A stretch of DNA of 64,000 nucleotides. Origin: Sorghum bicolor (Eukaryota > Streptophyta > Magnoliopsida > Poales > Poaceae). Below are positions 1-13,379 of the stretch, piece by piece. The notes under the pieces were generated by a model, which saw only the letters and a program-made list of their open reading frames with translations, made no database searches and was not told the DNA's origin. The stretch lies in NCBI RefSeq assembly GCF_000003195.3, contig NC_012872.2:52743695-52807694 (forward strand), read 5' to 3'. Both the position numbers and the translations under genes were made by a program. Within the stretch, counting starts at the first letter, position 1, and each line of letters begins with the position of its first letter.

Positions 1-1462
1 CCTACCATTCTGAGATGTGTGGTTGTCCTCTGCTTGATGCATTTCACATTTCCTCTCTTGGATGCAATGTAAGATATTATGCATTGCAAATATTAAGTTT
101 GTGCCTGTGCCCGCACACATCATCTACCATGGGTGCCATCCTCTACCTGCTATTTGTGGGCATGCCAATGTGCCAACATCATTGCGGCCCATTGGACCAG
201 GTGGACGTTGTTGCCTCTACCGTTAGGGGCTATGCACAGATGCCACCGTCACCATCATTGGGAGCCACATGTTGACAAGGGTGCTACAAAAGGCACAAAT
301 ACCCGCATGCCCATAGGCAATTGACCCCCTAGGCAAGGATACATGCGCGTGAGTCTACCCGCAGGCACGGATGCAGGTACATCCCCAAATCAGACGGATA
401 TCATTGTACACACCCCCACGAACTAGCACTAGGAACAACATCTCTTTGTATGTACACGTACTCAAATCCCTAGGGTCCAAAAATCCCCAACTCCCTCCCA
501 CTCCCACCTATCGTGTCGTTGTCTCTCTCGCTTTCTACATTGCACACCACACAAACATCACCTCTTGTGCCTTTGCAAGTGGAGGACCGTCAGCTACACA
601 TCCTACTCTGCATGCCGCATCCTACCTCCGCATGTCGCCTCTCTCAGACCCTCACATAGCATGACATGGACTCACGTTGCGAGTCACGCTCCTCCTTCTC
701 CTGAAGTCTGCATCCTGACACTCATCCCTTGGTCACAAACAACTCTTACATCTCACCTTTGTTTTACTATCAATATAGCCATTTCCTTCACTTACAAACA
801 TGCATGGTGGTACATAGTACATCATAGGATATAGTTTTAACAATTAAAAGAGAAACAGTGCCATCATGGCTAGACTTGTTGCTTGCAACATAATTCTTTA
901 CCATATGCAGAACCCATTTTTTTGCTACTCACAAGTTAGATCGAGTGTAAATGTGCAGCCAAAATTGCATGTTGCTACAATATATAATTTTGGCTACAGT
1001 TATGAGTAATGGCACCGTGTCCTTGCCACTCAGGTGGAGGTGCGTACAGTGGTGAAAAACCTACCTTTTGGCTCAACTTTTGCACTAACTTTTCTCTATA
1101 CTTAATTATAAGTTATACCCACAGTTATATGCTAAAAAGAACATAAGATGAAGTCATTTGATATTTAGAAGCCCAAGCCACATAAATGTGACTTTGTTTG
1201 GGCTTCAACTTCAACCTAGAAGCTACTTTTGCAAATAAGTCACAACTAGAACCTTTCTGGAGAAGCCAGATTCTTATCATTTAACGTCAAATGCTTAGAA
1301 GGAAAGGTCGTTAACTAACTGAACACATATCCTTTCCATTTTTCAGTTTACAATAAATATTGGTGGACTAGCGGTGTCAGTTTGGCACCATCATCATGAT
1401 ACCACTCCAACAAAATTCCCCAAATCTCTAACCGCTCTTCCGTGTCCCTTCCTGGTACAACC

Positions 1463-1702
1463 ATGTAGGGTAAGCTCCTCCAGATAAAGGGGCAAGGGAT
1501 GAACATGCACCTTATGGACCACGCCATGAGCACCACCATGAGGAACATCCTGAGCTCCTAGCTCTTGGACCCCCTCATCTATGCTAGTGCCTTCCTCTCA
1601 TCCAACTTCTTATTGTAGTCGGTAGGTGCATCAACATGGACCGAGTCAGCGCACCTTGACCATATCCTACGGGACATTATCTCACATCTTCCTATCAAGG
1701 AC
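1463..1702 (+). pseudogene. F-box/FBD-LRR remnant A1, truncated after the F-box core
   Basis: The ATG is followed directly by a stop (ATG TAG). Further on, bases 1,658-1,702 read DHILRDIISHLPIKD, which fits the F-box core of plant F-box/FBD/LRR proteins. Before it, remnants of the usual grass leader (LLDPLIYASAF) remain, with stops between. Similarity to the other copies breaks off right after the F-box, where unrelated array sequence joins. The family assignment rests on motif recognition only. Confidence 0.55.
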
Positions 1703-2927
1703 CATTTACTTATGATTATTGTTTCCCAAAAGTTTGTTCTAGTCATCATTTTAGTCCCTAAAGCCACAAAGTGTAACACACTTCTCACTATATCAGTGGT
1801 TTTTGCTCTTAGCATCACAGTAAAGCTTTTGATTGTTCCATCGGTTTTCCAAGGAAAGTGCATTTACTTGTCATTATTATTTTCTAGAAGTTTAATTGCC
1901 ATTGTAGTTCATAAATCCATAAATTATTGCAAACTTCTCATTGTGCTAGCAGTTTTAGTTCTCAGTAAATGATTTTAGAGTAAAAGTTAGTGATACTTGG
2001 GGCGGAGAATTAATTTCCTTCTCATTACCAACCGACATGTCGGTTCCTAGCATCACAAATTATGCAAAACTTCTTACTATGCCACTAGTATATTTACAGG
2101 TAAAATGAATCTACTTCTCACCTTTGTTTCCCTATAAATATAGTCATTTCTTCCACTTACAAACATGTGCAGTAACACAAAGTGCATCATACGATATTGG
2201 TTTCAGAATGAAAGAGAGATAGTGCCTTCATTACTAGAGTTTTTGCCTGCAATACAAATCTTTACCATATGCATGCACAATCCATTTTCTTGCTAGTCGC
2301 AAATTAGATGTAGTATAAATGAGCATCCTTAATTGCATGTAGTCACAATATATAATTTTGGGATAGTTATGAGTAATGGAATCGTCTCCGCCACTCATAG
2401 CCATAGGTACCATGATGGAAAACCAGCCTTTTGGCACAATATTTGCAGTGGCTTTTCTATGGGATTAATTAGAAGTTGTACAAAACAATATATATGAAGT
2501 TGCTTATAATGCCAAAAAGAACAAGTCAAACTACACAAATGGGACTTGTTTGGCATTTTCTGGGCCTATACATTCATAAATTTGAAAATGGTGATCAAGT
2601 TCAAATGAATTACAGGAAAAATGCCACCAAGGTTTCCTCTTATGTGCAACTCGAGAGATACCTTGGATTTGACCTATTCTATTCATTCTTCCTTATTTTA
2701 AAAAATGGCCATTTACGAACGAGAGCTTCAATTTCATCATAGAGGCCGCTTTGCAAATAGGTCAGAACTAGAACCATTTTGGAGAAGCTAGATTCATATC
2801 ATTTTGATGTTGATTGCTAGCAGGAAAGGTGGACTAGTGAGTTAGTTTGTCACCATCTGCATCACCACCACTCCAAAAAATTCCCTAAACCCATCACCGC
2901 TCTTTCATGTCCCTTCTAGGTACAACA

Positions 2928-3106
2928 ATGGAGGAGCTCATCTTCGTGAACCAGCCCTGGCCACTCAATGTCCCCCTTACCAACACGATCTTTAGCGTGT
3001 CGCTCTTTAGGTGCACCTTGACCATGGCCTCTGAGGTTCCCCAACACTGCAAAACACCTTCTATACTAGCAAGCCTTGTTAGTCCAAATGGTCATCTTGT
3101 TTTATA
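2928..3106 (+). pseudogene. F-box/FBD-LRR remnant B1, LRR part only
   Basis: The open stretch reads EELIFVNQPWPLNVPLTNTI and then CTLTMASEVP. This resembles the leucine-rich region of grass F-box/FBD proteins, where a 'xELVFVNRPWPLDLPLPxTLF' segment precedes 'SLTRLYLGVWxFPDT'. The F-box half found in copies B2 to B4 is deleted, and the ATG of the leader is fused to this part. Confidence 0.5.
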
Positions 3107-6100
3107 AAACACCAAAATCAAACTTAATGGCCCATAGGGTCCATTTTTCTAACACATGGCACCATGTCATGTGTCAATGTGCAATGACCTCCATCTTGTC
3201 ACTAGTTGAGCATTACCATCATGCCTAAACATTTTCAAAACCATGCTTCCCTGTCTTTCACACACTAGTGTACATGTGGACTAAACACATGTGTATCCCA
3301 CACAAGTCACATTAGTTCACCTAACCTTGTTACTAAATTACCAAAACCAAATGGAGACTTTAGTATGGTATCCATGATTAGAAAATCCAACTAGATACTC
3401 AATCCATATAGACACATATTTGCGATCCCCAACTCACAACCAACTCCTAGCGCATGGGACACAAGCAACAAAGATCCTCATCAATATTGATGTAGGGAAC
3501 AACATAGTTGAACTAATATAAATATGTGTCATGTGTGCTACCCGTCTGATCTACTATGTGTGACACATCGACTACTAGTCGGGTGTAAAAACGACAAGTG
3601 GTTAGGTTGCCAAATGTATCTATTGAAGGTTCCCTTCCTTGCCTTTTATAGTATAGAGGTAGAGTTATAGAGAGATTTTATCATGATTGGATTACAGATG
3701 TGTTTCCTAGTTTACTACAACAAAATCTAACTGAACGGTTTACATCCATATCCACCTATATCTTGCATATATTAAGTAATGAGAGACCCTCGAATATACA
3801 TCGCCTCAACCTACCCCTGCCCTATGGTGGCTTTGACCTTAGTGATGATACCTTTAGGCCCTATACTCCCCTAATTTTGCAGGAATGTTGATGAACATTT
3901 TATTTGTTGTTTCCCTATATTTCTAGTGAAATATTGTAGTTATTTGTAGGATGAATTTTGCAAAAAACTTGTGACTGTTCAAGTGGTTTTGAAGGAAAGG
4001 TGCATTTACTTGTCATTATTGTTTCCCAAAAGTTCTTATCGGCATTTTAGTCCCTAAAGCCACAAACTATGACACACCTCTCACTGTATTAGTGGTTTAA
4101 TTCTTAGTATCACAAATTAAGTAAAGCTTTTCATTATTCTACTGGTTTTCCAAGGAAAGTGCATTTACTTGTCATTATTATTTTCTATACAAACTTCTCA
4201 TTGTGAAAGCAGTTTTAGTTGTTAGCAAATAATTTGGTGGAAAAGTTAGTGATTCCAAAATTCATTTATTATCTTCTGACTTGTCGATTCCAAGCATCAC
4301 ACATTATGGACAACTTCAGTAGATTTATAGGAAAAGTGAACTTACTTCTCACCTTTGTTTCCCTATAAATATAGCCATCTCTTTCACTTAAAAACCTATG
4401 CAAATCATAAGTTATTGCTTGCAACACAATTCTTTACTATTTGTACTACCCATTTTCTTGCTACTCGTAATGAGTGTAACCTATTTTTCACCCAGTGTGA
4501 GGCGCCACCAAGATCTATCTATGTCGTGCATGTGACCATTCCACTAATCATGCAATCCAGAAATAGCCATAAAACTTTACATGAAATGTGTTATATGTTT
4601 GGTGTGTTCTAGTCACTAGCAAGCCATGCATATTTGATTATACGGGCATATACTATGTTCTAGTTGATAAAATTTAAGTTTTCAATAATTGGATCTTCCA
4701 AATAAGGCGATCATCATATCAGGATGTTGTGAGGGTTTCATAGATTGAGGACATTCTTGACATAAGCGATGTGCAAACTTACATAATCAGTAGTGCAAGG
4801 GTTGTATTCTTGAACAAGCGGCCAAAACACTATAGCTGTGGTATCTAAGTTAGTAAAGCAACTTCATCATCCTAACACAATTCTGAGATGTGTGGTTGTC
4901 CTCTGCTTGATGCATTTCACATTTCCTCCCTTAGATGCAATGTAAGATATTATGCGTTGCAAATATTATGTTTGTCAAGGTACAAAAGAAGTAATAAGTT
5001 TGACAATCATTGTAGTTTAGCTTACAAATCATATTTTACTAATTTAGACACTTGAAATTATCACTTTATGTAGCTCAAAGGAACAAAAGAGGATATGGAT
5101 ATGCTAGCCATGGTGGAAATAATGTTGGTTCCAGTAATGCTTGTATCAAAGATAGTTGCAATCACAACAATGAAGAACCATCACCAAAAAGGATTGCTCA
5201 CCACCAATGCAAGGGAATTCCACAACGTGCACCATTCTTCTAATGTGACACTCATGACCATATCTACAACATGTAGAGGAAAATAAGATGAGAAAATATT
5301 TGTTGTCAGAGTAATTAATGTATAAATAAAAGTACCCTATTCTATGTAGGGGTATTTCTTCAATTGGCAAGCCACTCAAAAACATTTTTACTAGACCAAT
5401 TGATCAACAGTTTTTTTACATTCAATGACTCAAAGTCTTTTTGAAAAATACCTAATATACTTGTCATTATTATTTCTTATATGGTTAATTCCTGTTGTAG
5501 TTCGTAAAGCCATAAATTATTACAAAATTCTCATTGTGCTAGTGGTTTTAGTTCGTAGCAAATGATTTTAGGGGAAAAGTTAGTGATACTATGGGGAATT
5601 AATTAACTTCTCATTATCAACCGACTGTCAGTTCCTAGCATATTTACTGAAGATGGCAATAGGAAAAATGCCTATGGCTATTTTGTGCCCGCACCCATCA
5701 CCTGGGTACCATCCTCTGCCCGCTATCTACAGGCATGCCAATGTTCCGGTATCGCTGCCACCCATTGGACCAGGTGGACGTTGTTGCCTCCACTATTAGG
5801 GGCTATGCACGGACACCATTGTCACCATCATTGAGAGCCATGTGTGGACAAAGGTGCTGCCTGTGGGGAGTTGTTTGTGACCAAGGGACGAGTGCCATGA
5901 TGCAGACTTTAGGAGAAGGAGGAGCATGACTTACTATGTGAGTCCATGTCATGCTACGTGAGGGTCTGAGAGAGACGACGTGCGGTGGTAGGAGGCAGCG
6001 TGCAAAGCTAGATGTGTAGCCGACGGACCTCCAATTGCAAAGGCACAAGAGGCGGTGTGTGTGCGGTGTGCAGAGTAGAGAGCGAGAGAGACGATGGCAC

Positions 6101-6852
6101 GGTAGGTGGGAGTGGGAGGTAGTTGGGGATTTTAAAACCCTAGGGATTTGAGTACATGTATATACAAATAGACGTGTTCCTACAGCTAGTTTGCAGGCGT
6201 GTGTAGAATGATATCCGTCGGATTCGGGAATGTAGCTGCATCCGTGCCTACGGGCAGACTCACGCGCATGTATCCTTGCCCAGGGGACAATTGCGTGTGG
6301 GCATGCGGGTATTTGTGCCTGTTGCCATCTTTAATTATAGGTAAAGTGAATGTACATCTCTCCTTTGTTTTCCTATAAACATAGCCATTTCTTCCACTTA
6401 GAAACAAGCGCAGTGATACGTAGTACACCATAGGATATAGTTTTAACAATGAAAAGAGAACCAGTACCTTCATGGCTAGAGTTGATGCTTGCAACATAAT
6501 TCTTTACCATATGCACAACCCATTTTTTGCCACTCGCAAGTTAGATGGAGTGTAAATGTGCAACCAAAATTGCATTTTGCCACAATATATAATTTTGGCT
6601 ACAGTTATGAGTAATGGCACCGTGTCCTTGCCACTCAGGTGGTGCGCACTATGACAGAAAACCTGCCTTTTGGCTCAACTTTTGCACTGACTTTCCTATG
6701 TACTTAGAAGTTATACCCACCGTTCTATATGAAATGTCTTCTAATGCTAAAAAGAACATAAGCTAAATTCAATTGTTATTTAGAAGCCCAAGTCGCATAA
6801 ACATGACTTTATTTGGGCTTCAACATCAACCTAGAAGCTACTTTTGCAAATA

Positions 6853-7243
6853 CTCCCTCCATATCGGAAAAGGAAGACGTTTTGGGAGCCAAAATCATTT
6901 GCGCGATTAGAGGACGTCCGCACTTTGTAAACGCAATTTGGACGCGATTGCCCCTGCTGGGCCACACGCGATTAATGTCTGTCCGTCTGCACAACGCATC
7001 AACTGACCTCCCATGCGCGCCGCGTGGCCAAAAAAAAAATTCTGCAGCTGCTAGGATTCGAAATGTGGAGCTCTGGCCTTGGGCAACGAAGCCTTTACCA
7101 GCCAGTCTACGATATCTTGTTGTATAGATATTACACTCAGCTCTATTTAATAGGGGTAAGACAGGAAAACTAACCCTTCCTTAATCACCCCTTGGTAATT
7201 GTACTCATGTCCTAAACGTCTTCCTTTTCCTATACGGAGGGAG
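6853..7243. mobile_element. Stowaway-type MITE, 391 bp
   Basis: The terminal inverted repeats begin CTCCCTCCATATCGGAAAAG and are matched by the complement at the other end (CTTTTCC.. near 7,224 and CGGAGGGAG). TA dinucleotides flank it. Equivalent sites near 1,225, 12,547 and 21,770 read GCAAATAA(G/A)TCACAAC with one TA, which gives the empty-site structure. These are features of Tc1/mariner-derived Stowaway elements. The internal region has no useful coding sequence. Confidence 0.9.
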
Positions 7244-7470
7244 TAAGTCACAACTAGAACCTTTCTAGAGAAGCCAGATTCTTATCATTTAACGTTAATT
7301 GCTTAGAAGGAAAGGTCATTAACTAACTAAACACATATCCTTTCCATTTTTTAGTTTACAACAAATATTGGTGGACTGGCGGTGTTAGTTTGACACCATC
7401 ATCATGACACCTCTCCAACAAAATTCCCTAAATCTCTAAATGCTCTTCCGTGTCCCTGCTCGGTGCAACC

Positions 7471-8035
7471 ATGTAGGTAAGCTCGTCCAGATAAAGAGCC
7501 AAGGGATGAACATGCACCTTATGGACCACGCCATAAGCACCACCATGAGGGACATCGTGAGCTCCTAGCTCTTTGACCTGCTCATCTATGCTAGTGCCTT
7601 CCTCTCAGCTGACTTCTTGTTGTAGCCGGTAGCTAGGTACATCGTTGTGGATCGAGTCAATGCACCTCGACCATTACCTACAGGACATTATCTCACATCT
7701 TCCTATCAAGGACACCGCTCTGACACTCCATGCCGCTCATCCTCATCTACACCCTACAAGTCATGGGTGCTAGCCATGGCGAGAGCCTAGCTCATGATGT
7801 CAGCTCCATCATGGTTACTGCAGTGTGTCTCAAGTCCTAGAGGCACACTCAGGCCCCTTCCATTGTATCAAACTCCCTAGTGGCTCCATGGTCGTGCACC
7901 ATGCCAAACCCATGCGCTAGATCTACCTTCTCGCCATCAAGTAAAATTGCAAGCCTAGTTAGTCCAAATGATCTTGTAGTTTTATCAAACACCAAAATCA
8001 AACTTAACGGCCCATGGGGTCCATTTTCCTTACAC
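7471..8035 (+). pseudogene. F-box/FBD-LRR remnant A2
   Basis: The F-box core (LQDIISHLPIKDTAL, near 7,678-7,725) is followed after a frameshift by LILIYTLQVMGASHGESLAH. A third segment matches the 'HPGPF..' LRR stretch, here altered and with stops. The copy then jumps to the shared tail found in all A and B copies. Stops and frameshifts exclude a working protein. It holds the uninterrupted target site (CTCCATCA near 7,804) of the hAT-type insertion in A3 and A4. Confidence 0.55.
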
Positions 8036-9296
8036 ACATGACACCGTGTCATGTCACATTCCAGTTTACCACCATGGCTCGATGTCTCCTTCATCTCACT
8101 AGTTGAGAATTAACATCACGTATAAGCCAGTTCACTACCATGGCTCTATGTCTTTCTCATAGTGTACATGTGGACCCGCCACCTATGTGTCTCACATAAA
8201 TCACATTAGTCCATCTAAAGTTATCACTAAATTATCAAAGCCAAACCGAGAATTTTAGTAGGGTGCCCCTCATCAAAAAATCCTAGTAGATCCTCAATCC
8301 GTAGATACATAGTTGTGATCCCCGTACTCATAACTAGCCTCCAATGCATGGGACACAAGAAACATGTTCCTCAGCTATATTAGATGTAGGATAACCCATA
8401 CTTGAACTAGTATAAAAATGTGTTGTGTGTGCTACACTGATACCTCTAAGATCTACTATGTGTGATACATTGATTATAATTCAGATGTAAAAATAACAAG
8501 TGTTAGAGTTTAAGAATGAAAGAGAGGTAGTGCCTTCATGACTAGAGTTTTTGCTTGCAATACAAATCTTTACCATATGCATGCACAACCCATATTCTTG
8601 CTACTCGCAAATTAGATGTAGTATAAATGAGCATCCTTAATTGTGTGTAGTCACAATATATATTTTTGGGACAGTTATGAGTAATGGAACCGTGTTCTCA
8701 CCACTCATAGCTAGAGGTACCATGATGGAAAACCAGCCTTTTGGTACAACATTTGCAGTGGCTTTTCTATGGGATTAATTAGAAGTTGTACCAAATGATA
8801 TATATGAAGTGGCTTCTAATGCCAAAAAGAACAAGCCAAACTACACGAACGGGAGTTTGTTTGGCATTTTCTGGGCCTATACATTCATAAATTTGGAAAT
8901 GGTGATAAAGTTCATAAGAATAATAGGAAAATGCCACCGAGGTTTCCTCTCATGAGCAAGTCGGGAGATACCCTAGATTTGACCTCTTCTATTCATTCTT
9001 TCTTCTTTTGAAAAAGGGCCGTTTTACCGAAGAGAGCTTCAATTTCATCCAAGAGGGTGCTTTTGCAAACAAGTTAGAACTAGAACCTTTTTGGAGAAGC
9101 AAGATTCATATCATTTTGATGTCAATTGCTAGCAGGAAAGGTGGCTAACTGATTGGACACATATCCTTTCCATTCTTTCGGTTTGTAATAAATAGTTTTA
9201 GACTGGTGAGTTAGTTCATCACCATCTACATCACTACCACTCCAACAAATTCCCTAAACCCATCACCGCTATTTTGTGTCCCTTCTGGGTACAACC

Positions 9297-9998
9297 ATGA
9301 AGGTTATGCATCTTTAGATGAAGAGGCAAGGGATGAACACACACTTGATGGGCCTAGCCATGAGCACCACCATGAGAGACTCCTTAAGTTGTTAGATCTT
9401 GGACCCGCTTGTCTATGAAGGTAGATAGCTCTCCTCTTACTTCACATCCTAATCGGTGGGCACGTTATCGAGGACCAAGTTAGCACTCACTAACAATATC
9501 CTTTGGGGCATCATCTCATGTCTTCCTATAAAGGATGTCGCATGCACCGCCTTGCTCTTGATGTGCTAGCTCATGTGCTTTGGTCCTTCACACCACTAGT
9601 CCTCATCATTGCCCTCCACATCCTGGATGTTGGCCATGGCTAGAGCGTAGCTTGTGATGCTAACTTAGGCATGGTCACTACAGCAGTGTCTTAGGTTGTA
9701 GAGGCACACCTAGGCTCCATAGTGACGCACCACACTAAACTCGTGTGCTCGTTCGACCTCCTTGTCAACAAGTGCATCAAGGAGCTCATCTTTGTGAACC
9801 AGCCCTGGCCACTCAATGTCCCCCTCACCAACACGATCTTTAGCATGTCGCTCATCAGGTGCACCTTGACCTTGGCCTCTGAGGTTCCCTAGCACCGCAA
9901 AACACCTTCTATACCAGCAAGCCTTGTTAGTCCAAATGGTCATGCTATTTTATCAAACACCAAAATCAAACTTAATGGCCTATGGGGTCCATTTTCCT
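9297..9998 (+). pseudogene. F-box/FBD-LRR remnant B2
   Basis: This is one of the longer remnants. The F-box core (NILWGIISCLPIKDVACTA) lies near 9,497-9,553. It is followed by a 'TPLVLIIALHILDVGHG' stretch and the LRR segment KCIKELIFVNQPWPLNVPL near 9,770-9,826. Several stops and a frame change between F-box and LRR parts make it non-functional. It differs from B3 and B4 at many scattered positions. Confidence 0.6.
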
Positions 9999-10089
9999 AA
10001 CACAATTCCTAGCATCAGAAATTAGGCACAACTTCTTACTATGGCAGCAGATTTATAGGAAAAGTGAATTTACTTCTCACCTTTGTTTC

Positions 10090-10104
10090 CCTATAAATAT
10101 AGCC
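10090..10104 (+). promoter_or_regulatory. Promoter-like TATA element conserved across sub-blocks (unit 2 Z copy shown)
   Basis: The motif CCTATAAATATAGCC contains a plant-type TATA box, with a pyrimidine-rich leader and CTTACAAAC about 20-30 bp downstream. Equivalent elements lie near 2,131, 4,363, 6,373, 12,063, 19,298, 21,292 and 26,569. Degraded forms lie near 765, 17,042 and 24,312. Its place upstream of the remnants suggests it was the promoter of the ancestral gene. No activity can be inferred. Confidence 0.35.
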
Positions 10105-13100
10105 AACTCTTTCACTTACAAACTTGTGCAGATCATAAGTTATTGCTTGCAACACAATTCTTTACCATTCGTACTACCCATTTTCTTACTACTCGTAATG
10201 AGTGTAACCAATTTTTCACCCAATGTGAGGCACCACCAAGATCTCTCTATGTCATGCATGTGACCATATGGGACATGACATGCAATTCAATAGTTTATGA
10301 TACTGATGCCTTCATTATTATTACTTTTTCTACAAGTTGTAATCAAGAAATAGGCATAAAACTTTACATGAAATGTGTTATACGTTTGGCACGTTCTAAT
10401 CACAAGCAAGCCATGCATATTTGATTATGAGGGCATATACTATGTTCTTGTTGATAAAATTTAAGTTTTCAATAATTGGATCTTCCAAATAAGGCGATCC
10501 TCATGTCATGATGTTGTCAAGATTTCATAGATTAAGGACATTCTTGATATAAGCGATGTGCAAACTTACATAATCAGTAGTGCAAGGGTTCTATTCTTGA
10601 ACAAGCGGCCACAACACTATAGTTGTGGTATCTCAGTTAGTAAAGCAACTTCACCATCCTAACACAATTCTGAGATTTGTGGTCATCATCTGCTTGATGC
10701 ATTTCACATTTCCTCTCTTGGATGCAATGTAAGATATTATGCATTACAAAAGAAGTAATAAGTCCGACAATTAGTTGCAACCACAACAATGAAGAACCAT
10801 CACCAAAAAGGATTGCTCATCACCAATGCAAGGGAATTCCACAACGTGCACCATTCTTCTAATGTGACACTCATGACCACATCTACTACATGTAGAGGAA
10901 AATAAGATGAGAAAATATTTGTTGTTAGAGTAATTAATGTATAAATAAAAGGCTATGTAGGGGTATTTATTCAATTGTCAAGCCACACAAGTACATTTTT
11001 ACAAGACCAAATGATCAATAGTTTTTTTACATTCAATCACTCAAAGTCTTTTTAAAAATACCTAATATACTTGTCATTATTATTTACTATATGGTTAATT
11101 TCTGTTCTAGTTCATAAAGCCATAAATTATTACAAAATTCTCATTGTGCCAGTGATTTAAGTTCTTAGCAGATGATTTTAGGGGAAAAGTTAGTGATACT
11201 AGGGGGGAATTAATTTACTTCTCATTATTAACCGACATGTCAGTTCCTAGCATCACAAATTATGAAAAACTACTTACTATGCCACTAACATATTTACTAA
11301 AGATGGCAACACGAAAAAAGCTCGTACTATGGTCATGTGTCGTTGTCCACAAGCAAAATTTTGTGCATGTGCCTGCACCCATCACCTGCCATGGTGCCAT
11401 CCTTTGCCCGCTATCTGCGGGCATGCCAATGTGCTGGTATCACTACCTTTGTACTAGGTGAATGTCGTTGCCTCTGTCTTTAGGGGGCTGTGCACGGACG
11501 CCACCGTCACCATCATTGGGAGCCACGTGTGGACAAGGGTGCTGCCTATGGGGAGTTGTTTGTGACCAAGGGACGAGTGCCAGGATGCAGACTTTAGGAG
11601 AAGGAGGAGCGTGACTCACTACGTGCGTCCATGTCATGCTACGTGCGGTTCTAAGAGAGGCAATGTGCGGAGGTAGGAGGCGGCGTGCAGAGTAGGATGT
11701 GGAGCCGACGGTCCTCCACTTGCAAAGGCGTAAGAGGTGGTGTGCGTGCGGTGTGCAGAGTAGAGAGCGAGACGGGCGGCGGCACAACAGGTGGGAGTGG
11801 GAGGGAGTTGGGGATTTTTGGACCCTAGGGATTTGAGTACATGTATATACAAAGAGGGGTTGTTGTTCTTGGAGCTGGTTTGCGGGTGTATAGAACGATA
11901 TCCATCGGATTTGGGGATGTACCTGCATCCGTGCCTGCGGGCAGACTCATGTGCATGTATCCTTGCCTTGGGGGTCAATTGCCTGTGGGCATGCGAGTAT
12001 TTGTGCCTGTTGCCATCTTTAATATTTATGGGTAAAGTGAATGTACATCTCACCTTTGTTTTCCTATAAATATAGCAATTTCTTTCTCTTACAAACATGA
12101 ACAGTGATACATAGTACATCATAGGATATTGTTTTAACAATGAAAAGAGAGAGAGTGCCTTCATGGCTAGAGTTATTGCTTGCAACATAATTCTTTACCA
12201 TATGCACAACCCATTTTTTTTGCTACTCGCAAGTTAGATGTAGTGTAAATGTGCAGCCAAAATTGCATGTTGCCATAATATATATTTTTGGCTACAGTTA
12301 TGAGTAATGGCACCCTGTCCTCGCCACTCAACTAGAGGTGCATATTATGACAGAAAACTTGACTTGTTGCTCAAGTTTTGCACCTACTTTTCTATGTACT
12401 TAATTAGAATTGTGCCCACCGTTCTATATGAAATGGCTTCTAATGCCAAAAAGAACATAAGCTAAAGTCATTTAATATTTAGAAGCCCGAGCCGCCAAAA
12501 CGTGACTTTGTTTAGGCTTCAACTTCAACCTAGAAGCCGTTTTTGCAAATAAATCACAACTAGAACCTTTCTGGAGAAGCCAGATACTTATCATTTAATG
12601 TCAATTACTTTGCAGGAAACGTGGTTAATTAACTGAACACATATCCTTTCTATTTTTCAAATTACAACAAATATTGGTGGACTAGCGGTGTCAGTTTGAC
12701 ACCATAATCACAACAGCACCCCAACGAAATTGTCCAAATCCCGTACTGCTCGTCCATGTCCCTTCCCAGTACAACCATGGAGGGTAAGCTCCTCTAGATA
12801 AAGAGGCAAAGCATGAACATGCACCTTATGGACCACGCCATGAGCACCACCATGAGGGACGTCCTGAGCTCCTAGCTGTTGGACCCGCTCGTCTATGCTA
12901 GTGCCTTCCTCTCAACTGACTTCTTGTTGTAGCCGGTAGGTTCATCGCCATGGATCGAGTCAGCGCACCTCGACCATATCCAACAGCACATCATCTCACA
13001 TCTTCCTATCAAGGACACCACTTTGGTGCTCCATGCTGCTCATCTTCATCTACGCCCTACAAGTCCTAGGTGCTGGCCTTGGCAGTAGCCTAGCTCATGA

Positions 13101-13379
13101 TGTCGGCTCCATCACAGGGTCGTCGATAGGCACGTGCGAGGTGGGCGATAGAACAGGGGCCCCAAAAAACATGGGCCCCCATCTCACATTCATCAGTACA
13201 CAGCGATTCATAAAAAGTCACAATGTTAGAACCTTAGCCTGGCTGCAAGCACCAGCATGTGTTCGCTCGACTACCATTCCCACGACCTCTCGTCTTCGAC
13301 TCTTTGTCGTGTGTCGTTGCTATTAAAGCTAACTCAACATTCAGCAATCAGCAAAGACTAGACCTAGACTGCAGGTCTC

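Larger units (their letters stand above)
101..5681. repeat. Array unit 1
   Basis: The order is sub-block X (from about 740), F-box remnant A1, sub-block Y (from about 2,125), LRR remnant B1, and sub-block Z (from about 4,345). This is the most eroded unit: A1 is cut off just after the F-box core, and B1 has lost its F-box half. The stretches between remnants (3,107-5,681) are AT-rich, with motifs such as CACAAATTATGCAAAAC and TTCTCATTGTGCTAG recurring, and I see no coding potential there. Confidence 0.75.
5682..11360. repeat. Array unit 2
   Basis: This unit has the same X-A-Y-B-Z layout as unit 1. It carries a Stowaway MITE (6,853-7,243) that the matching sites in units 1, 3 and 4 lack. It lacks the hAT-type element found in the A remnant of units 3 and 4, so it gives the empty-site sequence for that insertion. 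The start of sub-block Y is truncated near 8,505 and its TATA-bearing part is gone. Confidence 0.75.

Noticed and set aside
11634..12188. 184-codon minus-strand frame, also seen at 20,861-21,415
   Set aside because: It lies in the array unit-start and X region. The two copies are similar because the units are duplicated, and the protein is low-complexity with no domain.
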